56,445 nt of DNA from Marinomonas vulgaris. Its GTDB lineage: Bacteria; Pseudomonadota; Gammaproteobacteria; Pseudomonadales; Marinomonadaceae. The first letter of the stretch is position 1. Each line of letters begins with the position of its first letter. Positions 8,403 through 16,876 of the stretch are shown here, one piece after another. The notes beneath the pieces were generated by a model that saw only the letters and a program-made list of their open reading frames with translations, had not been told where the DNA came from and searched no databases. Position numbers and translations under genes: made by a program. The stretch lies in assembly GCF_018145875.1 (NCBI RefSeq), contig NZ_JAGSSV010000006.1, forward strand, positions 1 through 56,445, in the 5' to 3' direction.

Positions 8403-9575
8403 TTGTCTAGCGTCTTACCTTTCGGTGTTCCCTTGCTCCCTTCGTTTTTATCTCATCCAGAACAGCTCGATCAACTTGCTTGCGACATTAAAGCGTGGGC
8501 ACTCGATTTCGGTTTTGCTGAGGCTCGCATTGTTGATCCTGACTTAGCTCAATACAAAGATGAATACAACCAGTGGCTCGATCAAGACTATCACGCCGGC
8601 ATGGATTACCTGGCGAACCACGGGGACATGCGCTTTTATCCGGAGCAGCTTCACCCTGGCACACGCCGAGTCATTTCCCTGCGCATGCATTATCTGCCCC
8701 AATCGGTTGAAACCGTCGAAAGGCTCAAAACGAAAAACAAGGCGTATATTGCTCGGTATGCGCTGGGGCGGGATTACCATAAACTCATTCGTAAGCGCTT
8801 GACTCAATTAGCAAAAAAAATTGAACAGGCCGTCGGTAACCATGGTTATCGTGCTTTTGTTGATAGCGCCCCCATACTAGAAAGACAAATCGCCGAACAA
8901 GCGGGCATGGGTTGGATCGGTAAAAACACCCTACTACTAACGCCCAAGGCGGGCAGCTGGTTTTTACTTGGAGAAATTTTCACCAACCTTCCTTTACCCG
9001 TTGATAAACCGACAGCCACTCGACACTGCGGCAGTTGCACCGCGTGCCTTACTCAATGCCCGACAGACGCCTTTGTCGAACCTTGGGTATTAGACGCAGG
9101 TAAGTGCATTTCCTACCTGACGATTGAGCACAAAGGGCCTATTCCTGTCGAACTTCGTAGCAAAATGGGCAATCGTATTTTTGGCTGTGACGATTGTCAG
9201 TTAGTATGCCCGTGGACTAAATTCGCCAAGCACACTAAAGAAGAAGACTTTCAACCTAGGCACAATTTAGACGCTGAAGACCTAATTACCCTATTTGAAT
9301 GGGACGAAAGCACCTTTTTGAAGAACACCGAGGGGTCGCCGATTCGTCGAACTGGATTTGAAAACTGGCAACGCAATATTGCCGTCGCTCTAGGCAACGC
9401 TGCAAGTGATGAAGCGACACTTGCAGCACTAAAAAATGCGCTGCCTCACGCCTCTGAATTAGTCAAAGAACACATTGAATGGGCGTTGCAGCAGCACCTC
9501 AGTCACCCGATTTATGAGAAAAGCGCAATAACCCTTCCTGAGCCGTCGACGCCACCAGCTGACCCTGTTGATTGA
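8403..9575 (+). CDS. queG: epoxyqueuosine reductase
   Basis: A cobalamin and [4Fe-4S] enzyme that reduces epoxyqueuosine to queuosine in the wobble position of GUN-anticodon tRNAs, the last step of Q synthesis. RYALGRDYHKLIRKRL is the family signature. Two ferredoxin-like cluster motifs follow: CGSCTACLTQCPTDAF and CDDCQLVCPW. A C-terminal HEAT-like tail completes it. No ATG fits the conserved N-terminus, so the TTG at 8403 is the best start, although no clear ribosome binding site precedes it. The last 77 bases overlap the convergent tesB gene; this tail (ending EPSTPPADPVD) looks non-conserved. Confidence 0.92.
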   Translation: MSSVLPFGVPLLPSFLSHPEQLDQLACDIKAWALDFGFAEARIVDPDLAQYKDEYNQWLDQDYHAGMDYLANHGDMRFYPEQLHPGTRRVISLRMHYLPQSVETVERLKTKNKAYIARYALGRDYHKLIRKRLTQLAKKIEQAVGNHGYRAFVDSAPILERQIAEQAGMGWIGKNTLLLTPKAGSWFLLGEIFTNLPLPVDKPTATRHCGSCTACLTQCPTDAFVEPWVLDAGKCISYLTIEHKGPIPVELRSKMGNRIFGCDDCQLVCPWTKFAKHTKEEDFQPRHNLDAEDLITLFEWDESTFLKNTEGSPIRRTGFENWQRNIAVALGNAASDEATLAALKNALPHASELVKEHIEWALQQHLSHPIYEKSAITLPEPSTPPADPVD

Positions 9576-10368
9576 ATATCTGCCCTCGTGCAAACCCACG
9601 AGCCGCACTGGCGGAAGGGGAATCGGCCACATACAACAACCATTCATCTAATCGAAACGGACGATGAAACCAGATAGCGTGATCCAAACTGGCAATTTTA
9701 AGATAAGGATTGCCGATGGAAATACCATGGGGCATCAACGCGGTTTCAATAAAACCATAGTCCGTAGTGTAAGCCAGCATAGACTGATGGATCAGCGGAT
9801 CATCAGGCAACGCCGCCACACTGCGAATCCACATATGGCGTTTGGCAATGCCTGGTCGTGGTCGAAAGGGGTTTTGATTTTCCACAATACGGTATTCAAT
9901 CGGTCGATCTGACACAAACAGATCTCGCACTTTAGACGGAATTTCACTAGCGTGTTCCCGATACAAAGATAATTCAGATTTAAAGGATTCAGGCCCCGGC
10001 ACATTGGGCATCGCATCTTGATGATCGAACCCTTCTTCCGTCACCTGAAAAGATACCGTCATCGACAAAATAGTCTTACCAAACTGCGACGCCAGTACTC
10101 GTCTTAGACTGAAACTGCGCCCATCGCGCACTTTTTCCACTTCATACTCAATAGGATGAGAGGAGTCTCCCGGACGCAAAAAATAGCAATGCAGCGAGTG
10201 AGGGAAACGCCCTTCTACCGTTTGCGTTGCTGCGCTTAATCCTTGACCGATCACTTGCCCACCAAAGACTTGTGGAAACCCAATATCTTGGCTTCCACCG
10301 ATAAATTGAGTGTCTGACACTCGCTCTAACGTCAACAACCCAATCAAATGATTAACGACTGAATTCAC
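9499..10368 (-). CDS. tesB: acyl-CoA thioesterase II
   Basis: A double-hotdog cytosolic enzyme that hydrolyses medium- and long-chain acyl-CoA to free fatty acid and CoA. The N-terminal hotdog holds GGQVIGQGLSAA and HSLHCYFLRPGD; the C-terminal one holds ASLDHAIWFHRPFRLDEWLLY, with the family's catalytic Asp. The longer reading frame starts at a TTG (10386), but AAGGAG lies inside it and points to the GTG at 10366-10368, seven bases downstream, giving 289 residues, the usual size. Its end overlaps queG on the other strand by 77 bases. Confidence 0.93.
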   Translation of the reverse strand: MNSVVNHLIGLLTLERVSDTQFIGGSQDIGFPQVFGGQVIGQGLSAATQTVEGRFPHSLHCYFLRPGDSSHPIEYEVEKVRDGRSFSLRRVLASQFGKTILSMTVSFQVTEEGFDHQDAMPNVPGPESFKSELSLYREHASEIPSKVRDLFVSDRPIEYRIVENQNPFRPRPGIAKRHMWIRSVAALPDDPLIHQSMLAYTTDYGFIETALMPHGISIGNPYLKIASLDHAIWFHRPFRLDEWLLYVADSPSASAARGFARGQIFNQQGQLVASTAQEGLLRFSHKSGD

Positions 10369-10537
10369 CGTGGCTCTCCTTATCAAGTGTAAATGGCTTT
10401 ATTATGCCGTTTTTTTAACTTAGGGTTTAAGATTTATTCCCAACAAACAAAAAATACCTCACAATTTTTTGCTATCACTTTGCTAAACAGGTGTTTTTTT
10501 GCTTTTATGGTGTCCTACGTTTTGAGGTACTTACTGC

Positions 10538-11545
10538 TTGGTTACGCCCGCATTAATTGATCCATTTGGTCGAAAAATTGATTATTTACGCATCTCTGTC
10601 ACCGACCGATGTGATTTTCGCTGCACCTATTGCATGGACGAAGAAGTCACCTTTTTATCCAGAGAGCAAATATTGTCTTTGGAAGAAATTGTCTACGTTG
10701 CTAAAGCTTTTATCGCCATGGGCACCAAACGCATTCGTATCACCGGTGGTGAACCACTAGTACGCAAAAATATACTCTGGGCGATTGAACAAATCGCCAA
10801 CACCCCAGGACTGGAAGAGCTCACCATCACCACTAATGGCTCTCAACTTTACAAGATGGCGCACAGCTTATTGGACGCCGGCGTGTCTCGCATCAACATC
10901 AGTTTAGACACCTTAAAAGCCGAACGCTTTCACGCCTTAACACGCCGAGATAAATTCCAACAGGTAATCAAGGGCATAGACGCGGTCAGTCAGCTGCCTT
11001 TTAAACGCTTAAAAATAAACAGCGTGATGCTCAAACAACACAACGATGACGAGCTATTCGATTTAGCCAAGTTCGCACTAGATCGTAAAATGGACATCAG
11101 CTTCATCGAAGAAATGCCGCTGGGCATTATTACTAACCACGATAGAGCAGCGACTTATCTGTCGAGTGACGAAGTCATCAGCACACTTAGCCAACATTAC
11201 CAACTTACCCCCAGCAGCATGACCACCAGCGGCCCCACAACGTATTATCAAGTAGCAGGCCATGACCATAAAATTGGGGTCATTTCGCCTCACAGTCATA
11301 ACTTTTGCGACACCTGTAATCGCGTACGCCTCACAGTGGAAGGACGCTTACTACTTTGTTTAGGTAACGAACACTCAAAAGATTTAAAAAGCGTTATTCG
11401 ACAAACGTCAGGCGATAAAAAGCTCGACCAGACACAGCTGCAAAACGCTATTATCGATGCATTGGCACTCAAACCCCACAAGCATCACTTTGATCTCGAT
11501 GACACCCCACAAATCTTGCGCTTTATGAGCGCAACCGGAGGCTAA
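10538..11545 (+). CDS. moaA: GTP 3',8-cyclase (molybdenum cofactor step 1)
   Basis: A radical SAM enzyme that converts GTP to 3',8-cyclo-GTP, the first step of molybdopterin synthesis. The N-terminal cluster motif CDFRCTYC (CX3CX2C) binds SAM. The C-terminal cluster motif CDTCNRVRLTVEGRLLLC (CX2CX13C) binds GTP. The protein ends in the Gly-Gly tail needed for activity (FMSATGG). The start is TTG at 10538 with GAGG upstream. It is first in a moaA-moaB-moeA run. I could not recognise a Moco riboswitch in the 170-base gap before it. Confidence 0.95.
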   Translation: MVTPALIDPFGRKIDYLRISVTDRCDFRCTYCMDEEVTFLSREQILSLEEIVYVAKAFIAMGTKRIRITGGEPLVRKNILWAIEQIANTPGLEELTITTNGSQLYKMAHSLLDAGVSRINISLDTLKAERFHALTRRDKFQQVIKGIDAVSQLPFKRLKINSVMLKQHNDDELFDLAKFALDRKMDISFIEEMPLGIITNHDRAATYLSSDEVISTLSQHYQLTPSSMTTSGPTTYYQVAGHDHKIGVISPHSHNFCDTCNRVRLTVEGRLLLCLGNEHSKDLKSVIRQTSGDKKLDQTQLQNAIIDALALKPHKHHFDLDDTPQILRFMSATGG

Positions 11546-11557
11546 ATAAGAAACCCC

Positions 11558-12097
11558 ATGGCTAAAATACCCACTCCTTTTCGTCCATTAAATATTAGCG
11601 TACTCACTGTTTCTGATACTCGATCCCTTGCCGAAGACACCTCTGGCGACGCCTTGATCGAATTACTGACTAGCGCGGGTCATCATTTAACAGAACGCAC
11701 TCTTGTCAGAGACGATGTTTACCAAATGCGTGCGGTGGTTTCTAACTGGATCGCCAGCGACGCTACCCATGTTGTGCTCATTACTGGAGGCACAGGCTTT
11801 TATTCTCGCGACAGCACACCCGAAGCCATGACACCCTTATTTGATAAGACCATAGAAGGCTTTGGGGAGTTATTTAGACATATTTCCTATCAAGAGATTG
11901 GTACCTCAACCATTCAGTCTCGTGCCATTGCAGGGCTTGCTAATCAAACCTTGATCTTTTGTTTGCCCGGCTCAACTGGCGCATGCAAGACCGCTTGGCA
12001 TGGTATTTTAAAAGAACAGCTTGATGCGTCTCATCGCCCTTGCAACTTCGTCAGTATGCTCATCGGGCCCTACGTTCCACCACTCAAAGAGGCCTAA
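11558..12097 (+). CDS. moaB: molybdenum cofactor biosynthesis protein B
   Basis: A MogA/MoaB-fold protein thought to adenylylate molybdopterin before molybdate insertion. The MPT-binding pieces TVSDTR and ITGGTGFYSRDSTPEA are clear, and LPGSTGACKTAW matches the C-terminal loop. 179 residues is normal for MoaB. It starts with ATG 12 bases after the moaA stop and ends five bases before moeA, so the three genes probably form one transcript. Confidence 0.93.
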   Translation: MAKIPTPFRPLNISVLTVSDTRSLAEDTSGDALIELLTSAGHHLTERTLVRDDVYQMRAVVSNWIASDATHVVLITGGTGFYSRDSTPEAMTPLFDKTIEGFGELFRHISYQEIGTSTIQSRAIAGLANQTLIFCLPGSTGACKTAWHGILKEQLDASHRPCNFVSMLIGPYVPPLKEA

Positions 12098-12102
12098 AAA
12101 GC

Positions 12103-13296
12103 ATGTCGACTTTACTCGCTTTTGAAGACGCGCTGCAGGATATTGCGGACAACGCCAGCATTCGCGTTACTGCTCATCATGTCCCTTTAGAGATAGCAGT
12201 TGGCCGTATTCTAGCCGAAGACATACTGGCTCAGATTGCGGTACCACCTCATGATAATAGTGCCATGGACGGTTACGCGCTGGCATTGGCCGACTGGCGA
12301 GAAGGTAAGGCGTTTCGTGTCAGCCAACGTATCGCAGCGGGACAGTCGCCTGTCGCACTTGAGCCAGGCACTTGTGCACGACTCTTCACCGGCGCCAATA
12401 TTCCACCGGGCGCCGACACTGTCATCATGCAAGAGAATGCTCAGATCATTGGTGATACGCTGGCGTTTAACGACAAACCGACGTTGGGTAGTAACATTCG
12501 ACCCAAAGGGCAGGATATGGATGTCGGTCAAACGGTCATGCGCGCAGGCGACACTATAACTCCTATCCACATGGGTCTGTTATCAAGCCTTGGTATCACC
12601 GAAGTAACTGTGTATCACACTTTGCGGGTGGGCATTCTTACCACCGGTGATGAGCTGGTACCAGCAGGAAAAGCGCTAAAAGAGGGGCAGATTTACAACT
12701 CAAACGGCCCCATGTTGAGCGCCTTAGTCACTCAAGCAGGTTATGAAGTGAGCCATTGTTTGCATGCCATGGACACTCCCGAAGCGACAGAGGCGGCGCT
12801 TAAAACGTTACTGGCATCCTCCGATGTTATCTTATCGTCGGGCGGGGTGTCCGTTGGGGAAGAAGACCATGTGAAAGGCGTGTTGGAAAAATTAGGCACG
12901 GTGCATTTATGGAAAATCGCTATAAAACCAGGCAAACCTCTGGTTCAAGCGTCTTTGAATGGCACGCCATTTTTAGGCTTGCCAGGCAACCCCAGTTCAA
13001 CCCTAGTCACCTACCATTGGTTTGCTCGCCTATTGCTGTCGGTTTGTGCTGGCGCCACAGTACAAAGACCAAGAGCTTACCCAGTTGATGCGGGCTTTAC
13101 GCGCAGCAAAACGATTCAAAGAGATGAATTTATCCGTGTATCAATTGGCAAAGATGGCCTTGCTTACGCTCATGCTCAGCAAAGTTCTGGAGCGCTTTTA
13201 GCGGCCTGCGAAAGCCAAGGCTATTTGCATATAAAGGCGAATACCCCTATCGAATATGGGCATTCTTATCCCTTCTACCCCTTCTCTGGGTTCTAA
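12103..13296 (+). CDS. moeA: molybdopterin molybdenumtransferase
   Basis: Inserts molybdate into adenylylated molybdopterin to give Moco. The N-terminal part holds PPHDNSAMDGYAL and the molybdopterin domain holds LTTGDELV, SSGGVSVGEEDHV and LPGNPSSTLVTY. The frame is open further upstream (from 12040), but that part overlaps moaB and does not look like MoeA. The ATG at 12103, preceded by GAGG in the last moaB codons, gives a standard 397-residue protein beginning MSTLLAFEDALQ. Confidence 0.95.
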   Translation: MSTLLAFEDALQDIADNASIRVTAHHVPLEIAVGRILAEDILAQIAVPPHDNSAMDGYALALADWREGKAFRVSQRIAAGQSPVALEPGTCARLFTGANIPPGADTVIMQENAQIIGDTLAFNDKPTLGSNIRPKGQDMDVGQTVMRAGDTITPIHMGLLSSLGITEVTVYHTLRVGILTTGDELVPAGKALKEGQIYNSNGPMLSALVTQAGYEVSHCLHAMDTPEATEAALKTLLASSDVILSSGGVSVGEEDHVKGVLEKLGTVHLWKIAIKPGKPLVQASLNGTPFLGLPGNPSSTLVTYHWFARLLLSVCAGATVQRPRAYPVDAGFTRSKTIQRDEFIRVSIGKDGLAYAHAQQSSGALLAACESQGYLHIKANTPIEYGHSYPFYPFSGF

Positions 13297-13301
13297 AACC
13301 G

Positions 13302-13347
13302 CTTAAACAAGCCTTTACACCTCGGTGTCGACAAAGGCTTGTTTAAG
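13302..13347. terminator. convergent terminator of moeA and the LysR gene
   Basis: Two perfect 15-base arms (13302-13316 and 13333-13347, CTTAAACAAGCCTTT and its complement) enclose a loop that can itself pair (ACACC-tc-GGTGT). On the minus strand the stem is followed by GCGGTTTT, so it best ends the LysR message. The right arm and loop encode the last residues of the LysR protein. Confidence 0.75.
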
Positions 13348-14235
13348 TAAACCACGGAACCAGATATGGGCTGCATCTTGTTGAAAGCGTTCGTGCCACA
13401 TCATGGAATAATCAAAAGACCGGGTGATAAAAGGTAACTCATGAAAAGCAATATCCGCCACCGTTTCCGTCATGTCTTCTGCGAACAAACGCGGCACCGT
13501 GAGCAATAAATCACTGTCCATGACCACTCTAGCCGCTGGCACGAAGTTTGGTAAATGCATAGCAACTTGTCGCTTATGGCCCATTTTCTCAAGCTCACGG
13601 TCGACCGCGAAATACTCTCGACGCCCCAACACTACCTGAATATGACTAGCGGCTAAATAGCTTTCTAAAGTCAGTATCGGTACTGTATTGGGGTGATCTT
13701 TACGAGCTAAGCACACCATATGATCACTTTTCAGACGAGTCGCTCGAATACCAAGCGGTGGTTCTTTCGACAACACAGACACAGCAAGATCAATATCAAG
13801 CTGATCCATCTCCGTGACCATATCTTCGTGCCACGCTTTGACATCTAAAGTGGCGTTAGGAGCTTCTTGACGAAACTGATCAAGAATTTTCGGCAACACC
13901 GTCAAAGTACCAAAGTCTGTTGTCGACAAAATGAAACGCCGACGACTGGTCAAAGGATTAAATTCACTTGGCTGTATTAGGTTTTCCAGCCCGTTTAATG
14001 TCTCGGCTAATATGGGTGCTAAGCTTTGGGTTTTGACGGTAGCGGACAACCCATGAGACGTACGTAAAAACAAGGGATCATCAAACAAATCCCGTAGACG
14101 AGACAAAGACCGACTCACTGCAGGTTGAGATACATTAAGACGCGAAGCGGCCTTGGTGACGTTTTGCTCTTCTATTAATACATGAAAAACATACAGCAGG
14201 TTTAGATCAACATCAGACAATTTTATTTCTGACAA
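13315..14235 (-). CDS. LysR family transcriptional regulator
   Basis: A 306-residue DNA-binding regulator. The N-terminal winged helix-turn-helix is at about residues 8-65 (VTKAASRLNVSQPAVSRSLSRLRDLF), followed by a linker helix and a periplasmic-binding-protein-like effector domain. The N-terminus (LSDVDLNLLYVFHVLIEEQNVTKAASRL) places it in the NodD/LeuO-like branch. The target and ligand cannot be told. A near-perfect palindrome just upstream (14250-14282) may be its own operator. It lies in the same direction as serB, which ends 71 bases upstream. Confidence 0.9.
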   Translation of the reverse strand: MSEIKLSDVDLNLLYVFHVLIEEQNVTKAASRLNVSQPAVSRSLSRLRDLFDDPLFLRTSHGLSATVKTQSLAPILAETLNGLENLIQPSEFNPLTSRRRFILSTTDFGTLTVLPKILDQFRQEAPNATLDVKAWHEDMVTEMDQLDIDLAVSVLSKEPPLGIRATRLKSDHMVCLARKDHPNTVPILTLESYLAASHIQVVLGRREYFAVDRELEKMGHKRQVAMHLPNFVPAARVVMDSDLLLTVPRLFAEDMTETVADIAFHELPFITRSFDYSMMWHERFQQDAAHIWFRGLLKQAFVDTEV

Positions 14236-14249
14236 AACAGCACTCCGGC

Positions 14250-14282
14250 AAGCTTGTTATAATTAAGAATCATAACAAGCTT
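14250..14282. promoter_or_regulatory. palindrome upstream of the LysR gene, candidate autoregulatory operator
   Basis: Eleven-base perfect arms AAGCTTGTTAT / ATAACAAGCTT with an 11-base centre, lying 15 to 47 bases before the LysR ATG. The inner part has the T-N11-A form of LysR-type binding sites. On the minus strand no U-run follows, so a serB terminator is less likely. The regulatory role is inferred. Confidence 0.5.
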
Positions 14283-14306
14283 TTAAAAGTGACAATAGCT
14301 TTCTTA

Positions 14307-15218
14307 TTAAGACCCTATGGCATTAATCTCATTAGTCGTCATACCTAACAGGTATAAAATACCGTTCAAACCGAGATTATTCATCGGACAAGGCGCTTGC
14401 TCTCTCACCAAAGGCTTAGCATGTAGGGCTACCCCTAGTGCGGCGTGATTCAACATAAGTAAATCATTTGCACCATCGCCACAGGCAATAGTTTGCGACC
14501 AATCCACCTGCTGAGCTTCAACGATCTGCGTGAGCAAATGCTTTTTGCGCGCGCCATCAACAATCTCACCTAAATGCTTGCCCGTTAAGACATTGTTTTG
14601 TATTTCCAACACGTTAGCGTGCACTTCCGTCATGCCATATTGCGCCTGTACTCGATCGGCGAAATAGGTAAAACCACCAGACAAAATAGCCGTATGCCAG
14701 CCAAAGTGATGTAACACTGGCATTAAGGTGGCAATACCGTCCATGTGCTGAATACGCTCATAGACACCGTCCATCACGGCGCTACTTAGTCCATTCAACA
14801 ACGCCAAACGCTGCACAAAGCTGTCGACAAAATCAATTTCGCCGCGCATGGCGCTGGCAGTAACCGCAGCAATTTGCTCGCCGATGCCGGCTTCTACGGC
14901 TAGTTCGTCCATGACCTCGGCTTTAATTAACGTCGAATCCATATCAAACACAGCCACACCAGGGGTGCGAATATCCAACATGCTGGCCTGATAAATGTGG
15001 TCAATCCCCGTATGATTAGATAAAACTAATAGCTCTTTACGCACAGCTGTTTCGTCTAAAGCGCAATCATCTAGTAACAATTGCACGACCGCGACATCAT
15101 CGTCTTGATTGGTAAGAACTCGCGACGATCCGGACAAACTGTGTTTTGCCAGCCAGTCATTAAATTGATCATGATAACCCGATGTAATTGAACCGATAAG
15201 AGTAATACTGGCAGACAT
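14307..15218 (-). CDS. serB: phosphoserine phosphatase
   Basis: Last step of serine synthesis: hydrolysis of phosphoserine. HAD-family motif I is FDMDSTL with nucleophile D92 and acid/base D94; motif II is the SGG of LSGGFTYFAD; motif III/IV is GDGANDLLML. The N-terminal 85 residues are an ACT-like domain. 303 residues fits the longer gammaproteobacterial form. The gene is divergent from the membrane protein at 15371, the same pairing as serB and ytjB (smp) in enterobacteria. Confidence 0.95.
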   Translation of the reverse strand: MSASITLIGSITSGYHDQFNDWLAKHSLSGSSRVLTNQDDDVAVVQLLLDDCALDETAVRKELLVLSNHTGIDHIYQASMLDIRTPGVAVFDMDSTLIKAEVMDELAVEAGIGEQIAAVTASAMRGEIDFVDSFVQRLALLNGLSSAVMDGVYERIQHMDGIATLMPVLHHFGWHTAILSGGFTYFADRVQAQYGMTEVHANVLEIQNNVLTGKHLGEIVDGARKKHLLTQIVEAQQVDWSQTIACGDGANDLLMLNHAALGVALHAKPLVREQAPCPMNNLGLNGILYLLGMTTNEINAIGS

Positions 15219-15370
15219 AAACGCTCCTCATTCATTAGGGGAGCTACTATAACAAAAGGTTTTCTTTTCGCTAAGTCTCTGATCTGTTTTAAAGAAAACA
15301 GAAAATGGCCGTTATGATAGGTATACTTATTATTTTCACCTAAGCGTGACGCGTTACCCAAAGGAAGTGA

Positions 15371-16807
15371 ATGAACATTCAATCGAAAAAGAAGGCAATA
15401 ACGGCTTACTTACGCAGCAAAATTAGCGCGACGGTCGTCATGGTTGCCACCTTTATTTCTCTGATGATTCTAACCGTCTGCCTTTTTTGGTACACCATGA
15501 CCCACGCATTGGGCAATTATCTCAATCAGCAAACCGAAGTACTCGGTAGCAGCCTCGCCACACAGGCGGCCTTCAACGCCACTCAATCCATTTTAAACAA
15601 CGATTTACTCAGTCTAAATGTGCTGCTAAATCGCCTTGTGGTGGATGACAATATTTTAAGTGCTCGGGTTTACAACAAAAAAGACGAACTCTTAGCCGAG
15701 GCAGACAGCAGCCAATCTGGCGTTCGTACGGAGCAAAGTTATCGTCCAGACGACAAACGTCGTATTTACAGTTCAAGCATCAAATTTAGAGATGAGATCG
15801 TCGGCCATGTTCTCATTACCTTAGACAAAACCCCTGCTCAAGCAACACTGCAGCACTTAAATAATCTGCTGATTGGTCTGGCTATTTTTGTTTGTGCTCT
15901 GGCGCTGCTAATTATTATTTTGCTAACAAAGTGGTTATTTACCCCCATTAGTGACGCGACATCTGTGCTTGAAGCTTTTGGCAAAGGTAAATCAGCCTCT
16001 CTCTTTTCGCCTGCTCGCTACACAGAAGTAAAAAGCTTATTCAACGCTGTCGAAACCATACAGTCGCTTCCATTGCCCATAGACGAAAGCAAGGTTTCTG
16101 CCACGGAAGAAGCCTCTATCGCAGCCACAAAACCCCAGTTTGAAATCAACTTTGACGCTATTTTCGAAGAATCTCGACAACGCAGTTGCGTACTGTATTT
16201 TGATATTCTTAACGTTGAAGACTGGCACAAAGACATGACTCCTTTGCAGGTCTCTAATTTGTTGACACCCATCTATCGCGCCATGTTTCAAGCTTCTGAA
16301 ATCTATTTAGGGCAGGTTCACCAATACAAAAACGACGCTGCTGTCGTATTGTTTAGCGCTCATCATTGCGATGACAATCTCTACCTTAACGCAGTCAGCA
16401 CGGCACAACTATTTTTGGGTTTAATCGACAAGCTATTAGAAAACGAGCTGTATAAAGACGCGCCCACACTGAATTTTCACTTGGGACTTCATCAAGGCAA
16501 TGCCCAAATAACCACTATGGTAAAAGAGGAGTATTTCAATGCCGACGAGATTACGCCTCTACTGAAGGAAATTGAACAACTCAGCCATTCTGAAAGTGTC
16601 AACAAACTGGTCATCACGGACGATATTTTCACTCTGCCACACATTCAAAACCGGGTTTTTACAGGACTACCAGAATTCATTGAAGACGGCGACAATGAAA
16701 TTCTTGCTTATGAAGTGAAAGGCATGTCAGATAAATACAAACAACAAATCCATCGACATATCGTAGATATTATTCACCCTGAAGAAGAAGCCGACGCCCT
16801 TATATAA
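15371..16807 (+). CDS. AhpA/YtjB-like membrane protein with a degenerate nucleotide-cyclase-type domain
   Basis: A 478-residue inner-membrane protein. Two transmembrane helices (about 20-42 and 166-188) flank a periplasmic region of about 120 residues, followed by a HAMP-like linker and a cytoplasmic domain at about 265-440. The N-terminal half resembles SMP_2/YtjB proteins, and the gene is divergent from serB as ytjB is. The C-terminal domain looks like a class III cyclase fold: D278 in VLYFDIL and D322 in KNDAAVVLF are 44 residues apart as in active cyclases, and FHLGLHQG follows. The substrate-selecting position is Q318 and the VNxAxR motif is absent, so I expect no catalysis. Function unknown. 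AAGGAAG precedes the ATG. Confidence 0.75.
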   Translation: MNIQSKKKAITAYLRSKISATVVMVATFISLMILTVCLFWYTMTHALGNYLNQQTEVLGSSLATQAAFNATQSILNNDLLSLNVLLNRLVVDDNILSARVYNKKDELLAEADSSQSGVRTEQSYRPDDKRRIYSSSIKFRDEIVGHVLITLDKTPAQATLQHLNNLLIGLAIFVCALALLIIILLTKWLFTPISDATSVLEAFGKGKSASLFSPARYTEVKSLFNAVETIQSLPLPIDESKVSATEEASIAATKPQFEINFDAIFEESRQRSCVLYFDILNVEDWHKDMTPLQVSNLLTPIYRAMFQASEIYLGQVHQYKNDAAVVLFSAHHCDDNLYLNAVSTAQLFLGLIDKLLENELYKDAPTLNFHLGLHQGNAQITTMVKEEYFNADEITPLLKEIEQLSHSESVNKLVITDDIFTLPHIQNRVFTGLPEFIEDGDNEILAYEVKGMSDKYKQQIHRHIVDIIHPEEEADALI

Positions 16808-16832
16808 AAACACCCGCTTTTAGCGGGTGTTT
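16808..16832. terminator. bidirectional terminator between the 15371 gene and rpoS
   Basis: Arms AAACACCCGCT / AGCGGGTGTTT with a TTT loop. The minus-strand reading (rpoS) runs into UUUUUAUAU; the plus-strand reading has only three U's. Confidence 0.85.
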
Positions 16833-16876
16833 CAAAGAATAATTTGGCTTAAGCTGGTCGTGATTGATATTGAATG

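Noticed and set aside
10387..10537. Moco riboswitch before moaA
   Set aside because: The gap is AT-rich with no multi-stem conserved layout that I can recognise; a covariance search would be needed to support it.
12040..12102. Longer N-terminus for MoeA
   Set aside because: It overlaps moaB and is unlike MoeA; a ribosome site and ATG at 12103 fit better.
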